A stretch of 64,000 nucleotides of DNA from Mauremys mutica (taxonomy: Eukaryota; Chordata; Testudines; Geoemydidae), in the NCBI RefSeq assembly GCF_020497125.1, contig NC_059082.1, positions 22,404,965 through 22,468,964 on the forward strand, read 5' to 3'. Below the pieces are notes generated by a model. That model was not told where the DNA came from, searched no databases, and saw only the letters and a list, made by a program, of their open reading frames with translations. Both the position numbers and the translations under genes were made by a program. Below are positions 58,346 through 64,000 of the stretch, one piece after another (the stretch's first letter is position 1; each line of letters starts with the position of its first letter).

Positions 58346-60639
58346 TGCAGGCAGAATGCATCTGGCTTGAGCTGCAACTTTATCCTACTTCCCCAGCCAC
58401 GTGGCTTTGGGTCTCAAAGTTGGACTCTAGTTCCCCAGTTTTATTCCTGGCCAGAACTTTAGCAAATCCATTAGTTTGCTGCTGATCTGTGTCACAGTGG
58501 AAAATTATTCCGTGTGCATTAGTTCCAGGAAGCACCAGACCATGGCCTTTAACTTTTCTGGCCTCCTAGGGAGGAAACAGGTCATTTTGTCAAGTGTGCT
58601 ATTTACTGGACAAGGAAAAGAATACCTCCAAAATATATAACTAGCCTTAAAGATATAAATACCAAAGTGATTAAATCTCTGCATCAGTTTCTAAATTTAA
58701 CTGAGTTTTCAAGTAGCACAAGTTTAAATGTCCTATCCCATATCATGACATTGATCAAACTAACTTTTACGGTAGTTAAAAGTCTGAGTTAAACACTGTT
58801 TGCCAAGTTTTATTCCACTGTAACTTTTTACAGTCAAACTATAACCTCCTAAAAATACCAGTTTATGATGGAAGTGCTCGCACAAATTTAACAGCAAAGG
58901 GAGGTACTGAATATATAATTATTGTATTTACTAAATTGCAACACAACACCCACTTCAGGGAATGGAACATCTTGTTACTTTTTGTGCAGGTTTGGTTTCA
59001 TGGTGTGCTCATGTGAACATATGATGTCTGATGGTGTCTCTTTGGTATGTCTGTCTTTTCTATGCAAACCTCAGACACAGACTGAAGTGAAATAATTCCA
59101 CATTCCCTAACCCAAGAGACATGACTAAGACTGTTTACATGGACTCCGAGTCCATGAGTTCAGGTCTGGCTTGGCTTCAGTTTATCTAGTTCAGACAATA
59201 TCCTGAAACATGATACTCATTCAGCTAAATTTAAAACACTGTAATTTGGCAAAAACAATGTACAGTCACACAGGATTTTAATAAAGATCTAAGGCCAGTT
59301 TTTGCTCAGGCACATGTACACGCATGACTTCCACTGAAGGCAATGAGAAACGATCATGTGTATCTGAGAGCAGAATTTGGCCTTTAGTTATTAACTATTG
59401 TGTTGCTATAAACAGTGCAAAAATGCTCGTCGTGTATCATGCATGAGAGTTCAATTTTACATTTGCTTCTTGGTGGCCTAATGCAAATATTTTTCGTTTG
59501 ATAAAATCCTACATTCAAAAAGAAGAGACCTCTCAATTGAGGGTCTGATCCAAAGCCCGCTGAAGTTAATAGGAGTGTTTCGGGGCTGCTCTGAAATACA
59601 GCAGCTGGTTATGGCCCTCGGGAGGTCAGTTTGTTAGCCAGACATTGCTGGAGCTCAGCAGGGCTCTGTCCAGGCCCCCTTTTCCCTCTATGCTCCTTTT
59701 TGCCAGGAGCTAACTGGGATGGCACAGGAATTATCTAAACTAGCTCCGTGTTGCACTGGGACAATAGTCATCTGCAGAGAGCCCCTTTGCGTAACCGGAT
59801 TGGTACAGAGCGGACAGAACAATGAAGAGAGTCTGGTTCGCAGTCTTTAGTCCCAGTCTATTGACAAGAAAGCTGCATGTTCCAGTGGAAGTTAGGATAT
59901 TTTTTGTCTAGGCGCATGAGAGTCCCTGATAATGCTCAAATATTTACAGTGCCATAACCTGATAACTGTGTATAATTGTTGTTTTCACAATACAGAGATA
60001 CTTCCATTCACATTCTTGCGAGTAAGATTCATTTACTTGTGATTGTACAACATTTACCAACTGGCCAGTCTGCGTGATTCCTTTCATCCCCTCACCATCG
60101 TGATTTCTGTGTTATTCCTGGGTGGGGAAGCCCAGCATATTCTAAACGTGTCTTAGAGGTTTTCTGGTCTGCGTTTCCTACCGGAACAGAACACCTTTGC
60201 TACCTCATCGGGACATACGCAAGGCATCTCTGGCTCAGTCTCTGTACCAGTCTGTAACCCATGTCAGATTTCAAATGCCCAACTATGGGTCTGAGATTTG
60301 GTTTGCTGAATGATGCAGTTCATAACTACTACTCACACACTGGAAAAGAGACTTCACCAACAAACCAAATCCATTCATCAGTCTGCCATATTAATCACAA
60401 CACAGGGCAGACCTTTAAACAGTTCTTTTTTATTTGTAGCATCTCATTCCTCCTGCAATTCGATTAGCTGTTTCAGGTTCTGTGCTACTTTCTTGGAAAG
60501 TACCACCCCAGGCCAGGAAACTAAGGTCAGACCCTCAAAGGAACCTAAAATCCCCAGATCCTTAGATGGATCAAATGGGAGCTAGATTCCTAAATATCTC
60601 TGAGGATTGTACCATGTTTCAAACTTCCATATTTCTAGG
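58346..60639. other. No gene seen; unique-looking sequence
   Basis: No exon supported. Short palindromic-repeat pieces occur near 59290-59390. Confidence 0.45.
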
Positions 60640-61480
60640 TCATGTCTGGTGTAATCACTGCCATGGACTCACAGGACTCGTGCTCTCTCTCGGCTCTGTA
60701 TGGTCCCTGGGAGGAACCCCCTTCAATGTGACAGCCCTTTTTGGAGGTCCGCTCTCTCTCCGGGGTTAAGCTGTAGGCTCCTCTGCCTCCTGGAACCGCA
60801 CCTCTCTGAGCCTTCAGCAGGCCCGTCTCTCGCCATGGGCCCCCTCCAGGAGTCCACTCGCTCTGGACCCCCGGGGCCTCCACACCCAGAGGAAATAATG
60901 CAACCCCGATCTCTAGACTTGAGAGACTCTCAGCCAGCGTAAAACAGGAGGGTTTATTGAGCATCTGAACACAGCATAGGAAACTCTCAGGGCCTCAGGC
61001 CTAGCATCCCTCAGCACAGTACATCTAGGTCTCTCCAGCCTCTAGGTGTGCTCTGGCTGCTCTCTGCCCAGAAACCCCCTCCTTCCAGCTGGGCATCTGA
61101 TATCACCGTCCCCCAAGTCCCACCTTTGTTCTTTATCTTCTGTCCCAGGTAAACAGGCTGCCTGGGCCTCCTCTCCTCTCAGCCTCTCCTCTCATCCATC
61201 CTTTGTCTCCCCTCTGGCTGGAACCAGCTGGTCAAGTCACCAGGGTCCTCCCTCCGCAGCCCATTATCCTCCCACTGGCCAGAACCGGATGACCCTCTCG
61301 AGCTAGGCCTCCCAGTCACCAGTCACTGGGGTATCCCAGGCTGTTCACTGGCCCTCTGTAACAACAAACTCCCTCTCCCATCACCTCGTTAAACCAGTAA
61401 CATCACAGGGAAACTGAGTCCCACCCCCTCTGCATGCAAACCATTGAAAACAACAATCACAGAAACATTCATCACAATCA
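60640..61480 (-). mobile_element. Probable retroviral-type LTR
   Basis: On the minus strand an AATAAA signal at 60958-60953 lies just before a CCTCCTGTTTTAC stretch. Upstream is a roughly 500-base GC-rich segment ending in ...CATTCATCACAATCAC, with U5-like sequence on the other side. Base composition contrasts with the AT-rich flanks. Exact borders and a target duplication were not found, and no retroviral gene adjoins it. A CT-rich unique promoter is the alternative. Confidence 0.5.
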
Positions 61481-62799
61481 CGGAATGACCACCAATTCAT
61501 TTTGATGTTCTTTTAGTTGAAAATAGCAACTTACTGTAGCTTGTGCTGGAGAATTGTAGGCTTGTCCCTGTAACGATAGTCAGCTTGGTTGTCACCAGAG
61601 ACAGAACATGGGGTCACCACAGCTAAAGTAAGAGCAGTTACAGCTTGAGATAAAGGACTAAGGGTCAGATTTTCAGAGGTATTTAGGTCCCTAAAGATGC
61701 AGAGAGGTTAGGGGCCTAAGTCCTATTGATTCCAATGGGGTTAGGCACCTAACCTGCTTAGACATTTTTGAAAATCCCACTTGACACCTATCTGCATCTT
61801 TAGGCCCAGATCCTCAAAGGTATTTTGGTGCCTAAGTCCATTAGCTGGCACCTTCAGCAGACTGATCTCTTCTGTGGGTGGAGTACAGAGGGGGACACAA
61901 AACACATACCACTATAGGTTGCACCACTCTACAATGCCTGTCCTTGGGAGAGCCTAATGGACAGCAATAGGTTTCGGTATCCTCTAGTATCTTAAGCTAA
62001 AATGACTAATTGGCCCAGATTCTGTGCCACACCTCCTGGGATGCAACCCAGCAGGAGGAGGAGGCAAAAGTGGCTTTAAGTTATCTCTGCATTGCCTGAT
62101 TTCTGGGCTGATGCGACTGCGGCCAAAATGGCCTGGACATAAGTTAGAGCAACCCCAAGGGTTATGATAGCCTAGTCGCAGCTGGGTATGGGCCATGCTG
62201 CAGCCCCTAATTACCAGAGAGCTGAATGCTAAGGCCACACCCCTCCCATCCCCAAACCATTGTCTTCCAGCCTCGGCATATCCCCTAGGCTGGGGTTTTG
62301 GAGAGGTGGGTGGGGAGAGAGACTCCTGGGGTTCATGCTACAGCACTAGAAACAGTCCTGTCGATATTCCCCACTCGGGCTGTCGGCCAGGCTGTGAAAC
62401 CCATGGCTATTTTAGCACCGTAGCACAGTGAGCCTGAGTCTATAGACCTGGACTCTGAGACTCGCTGCCATGGGTGGGTTTTTTTGCACTGTAGCCGTAC
62501 CTCGTGCCTCCCATACACTGCCAGTCCAATGCACAGGGGCCAGGATCAGTCCCATTGTCACTAAAAATGTGACAGCAGCATCTTGAGTCAATTCTGTTGG
62601 TGCACATTGAAGCTTGAATTGCTGCTGCAGCTTCAGTGCAGAAACAGCTACAAGGACCTTGTCTTGTTTCGTGTGTGCAGAGAGGGATCTCTGTGAAAGT
62701 TTGGACCAAGCGGCAAAAGAACCTCAGAGGTCAGATAACAAGAGATCTTTCAGTTAGAGAAGGAATGTCCCTCTGCTTTGAGGGCACATCCTGAGCTAC

Positions 62800-62831
62800 T
62801 GACGTCAATGGCAGGACACCCATTGACGTCA
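62800..62831. repeat. Inverted pair of CRE-type octamers
   Basis: tgacgtcaatgg (62800-62811) and its exact complement (62820-62831) are separated by 8 bases. Each contains TGACGTCA. It resembles the core of a palindromic interspersed repeat, so a regulatory role is not implied. Confidence 0.8.
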
Positions 62832-63771
62832 GCGGGAGAAGGATTTCGTGCTGTGAGCCTGAATGCAGGATGACCTCCTGGAACTCCACATGGAGGAACC
62901 AGCATTGTATCAGTTCAGATTTTACTCAGTCCTCTCCACTATGAAATTGGATCTTATTAGGCTTCTGCATGGGTCAGGAAAAGTCACACACTGGTGCTTC
63001 CAATGCTGTGTTTGCCAGTAACACACTGGACCCATAGTTGGGCATTTGAATAAGGGCTTCCGCTTTCTCCTTTACCAGTCTTCCTGTTAATACTTGGTTG
63101 CTTCATCAAGGGAGGAGCCATAAACATACTTGCCCAGATGCTTATTTCCAGCCGTTCACAGATGTTTCCGCTCCAGCAGACTTCCCTTCCTGAGCTACGC
63201 TGCAGCAGTCTGTGAATGGAGGTATTTCTTCCTGTAACCACCAATGAAAGCACTTCAGAGCTCTCTGGTCTAACCTCGTTTACTCCAATCTGATAATGAG
63301 GGAATTCAGACATGGCTGGCATGACCGTTTGCCACATAGTTCACATGCCAAAAAACTGGGAAAAAATGACCTTGCTAATAGGATCCAGGCTCACAGGCTG
63401 AATACACCTAACAGCGTTTGTCTCCTAATCAGTGTTTTTCGTTCAAAAGAATCAGCTACACAGGCACCTGTGAATGCCTGCTCCATAACAATGGCATTTA
63501 ACAGCTGTTAATAAAATTCAGTGATACGTGAAAGCAGGCCCCCGATCATGTGGTAGCCTAGTGCAGGTCTGTAGGCCTTACTTGCAGTCTGCCAGCTCAG
63601 GCTTCTAGACTTTGCTTCCATGGTACTCAAATAAGCCAGGAGTGTCCTTCCGAGCCACACAGGACAGCTCCTTCCACCTCCCTGCAGCCCCCAAACTGCA
63701 TGTTGGCTTCTGGAGAGACAAAGAAAAAGCTGCAAATGAGAAGGAAAGAGAGGGCAGATTCAGGAAAGTAC

Positions 63772-63796
63772 AGAGAGAGAGAGAGAGAGAGAGAGA
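63772..63796. repeat. (GA)n microsatellite
   Basis: About 12 GA units. Confidence 0.97.
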
Positions 63797-64000
63797 ATGA
63801 AGAGATGGTGGCAACTGTGTGTCTGCCCATAGTGCAAGGTGACACCGGGTGGGATATAGGATGGCCAGGCTCATCTGCTAATCCATTGCAATGAAGCTCC
63901 AGCAAAATAGTTTGGGAGCCTATGATGAGGTGTGTAACCCCCCCACAGGTGATAAAAGGGTAAATTGGAGCTGGTAAGCTACCTGGCTGTGCCTGGGGAG

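Larger units (their letters stand above)
61481..64000. other. No gene seen; unique-looking sequence with minor repeats
   Basis: A repeat of the type cagattttcagaggtatttaggtccctaaag...ttaggcacctaacc lies at 61668-61850. An inverted CRE pair lies at 62800-62831, and a (GA)n run at 63772-63796. No exon is supported. Confidence 0.45.

Noticed and set aside
63700..63894. Frame rich in R-E-R-E
   Set aside because: Translation of the (GA)n microsatellite.

Overview
This window reads as vertebrate nuclear DNA that is dense in repeats, and a non-avian sauropsid, most likely a turtle, fits best. The evidence is the mix of families. There are several CR1 LINE copies with typical CR1 3' ends, a Penelope-like element with a GIY-YIG endonuclease, a DIRS-type tyrosine-recombinase retroelement, retroviral-type LTRs, many short inverted-repeat elements, and CORE-SINE-like sequences. 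The organism call rests on remembered repeat families, not on a search. I found no bacterial operon, tRNA, rRNA or CRISPR array, and no host exon I would defend. Nearly all coding signal belongs to transposable elements.

Layout. 1-9.6 kb: intron-like or intergenic sequence with a Penelope-end fragment (651-775), two CR1 fragments and an 18-bp perfect hairpin (5278-5319). 9.6-11.3 kb: a decayed L2-like LINE fragment, then an LTR inserted in the middle of a palindromic repeat. 13.5-22.3 kb: the most structured part. A minus-strand CR1 is split by a 127-bp Penelope-end insertion (12-bp target duplication) and by a 7.2-kb DIRS element (14155-21399). The DIRS is itself split by a minus-strand LTR (about 16284-17430). 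It keeps 166-bp inverted terminal repeats and the internal complementary region diagnostic of DIRS elements. It carries a Gag-like protein, reverse transcriptase/RNase H, and an apparently intact tyrosine recombinase. Gag and RT are broken by frameshifts.

22.3-37.6 kb: CR1 and LTR-like pieces, then a Penelope-like element (26184-27397) with about 185-bp inverted arms, a 9-bp target duplication and a broken GIY-YIG reading frame. An 8-bp-TSD hAT-type element lies at 33006-33552, with smaller MITE-like elements nearby. 37.6-39.3 kb: an LTR on the minus strand interrupted by a plus-strand CR1. 39.3-64 kb: mostly unique sequence with MITE-like elements, CORE-SINE-like copies, one further LTR (about 60.64-61.48 kb) and a GC-rich unclassified block near 56.5 kb.

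No gene network operates here. The relations are insertions within insertions, and these give relative ages. The most interesting points are the complete DIRS architecture with an intact recombinase that reads out of the element, and the Penelope ends, which carry a hammerhead-ribozyme-like core and occur both in an inverted-arm element and as short stand-alone insertions.
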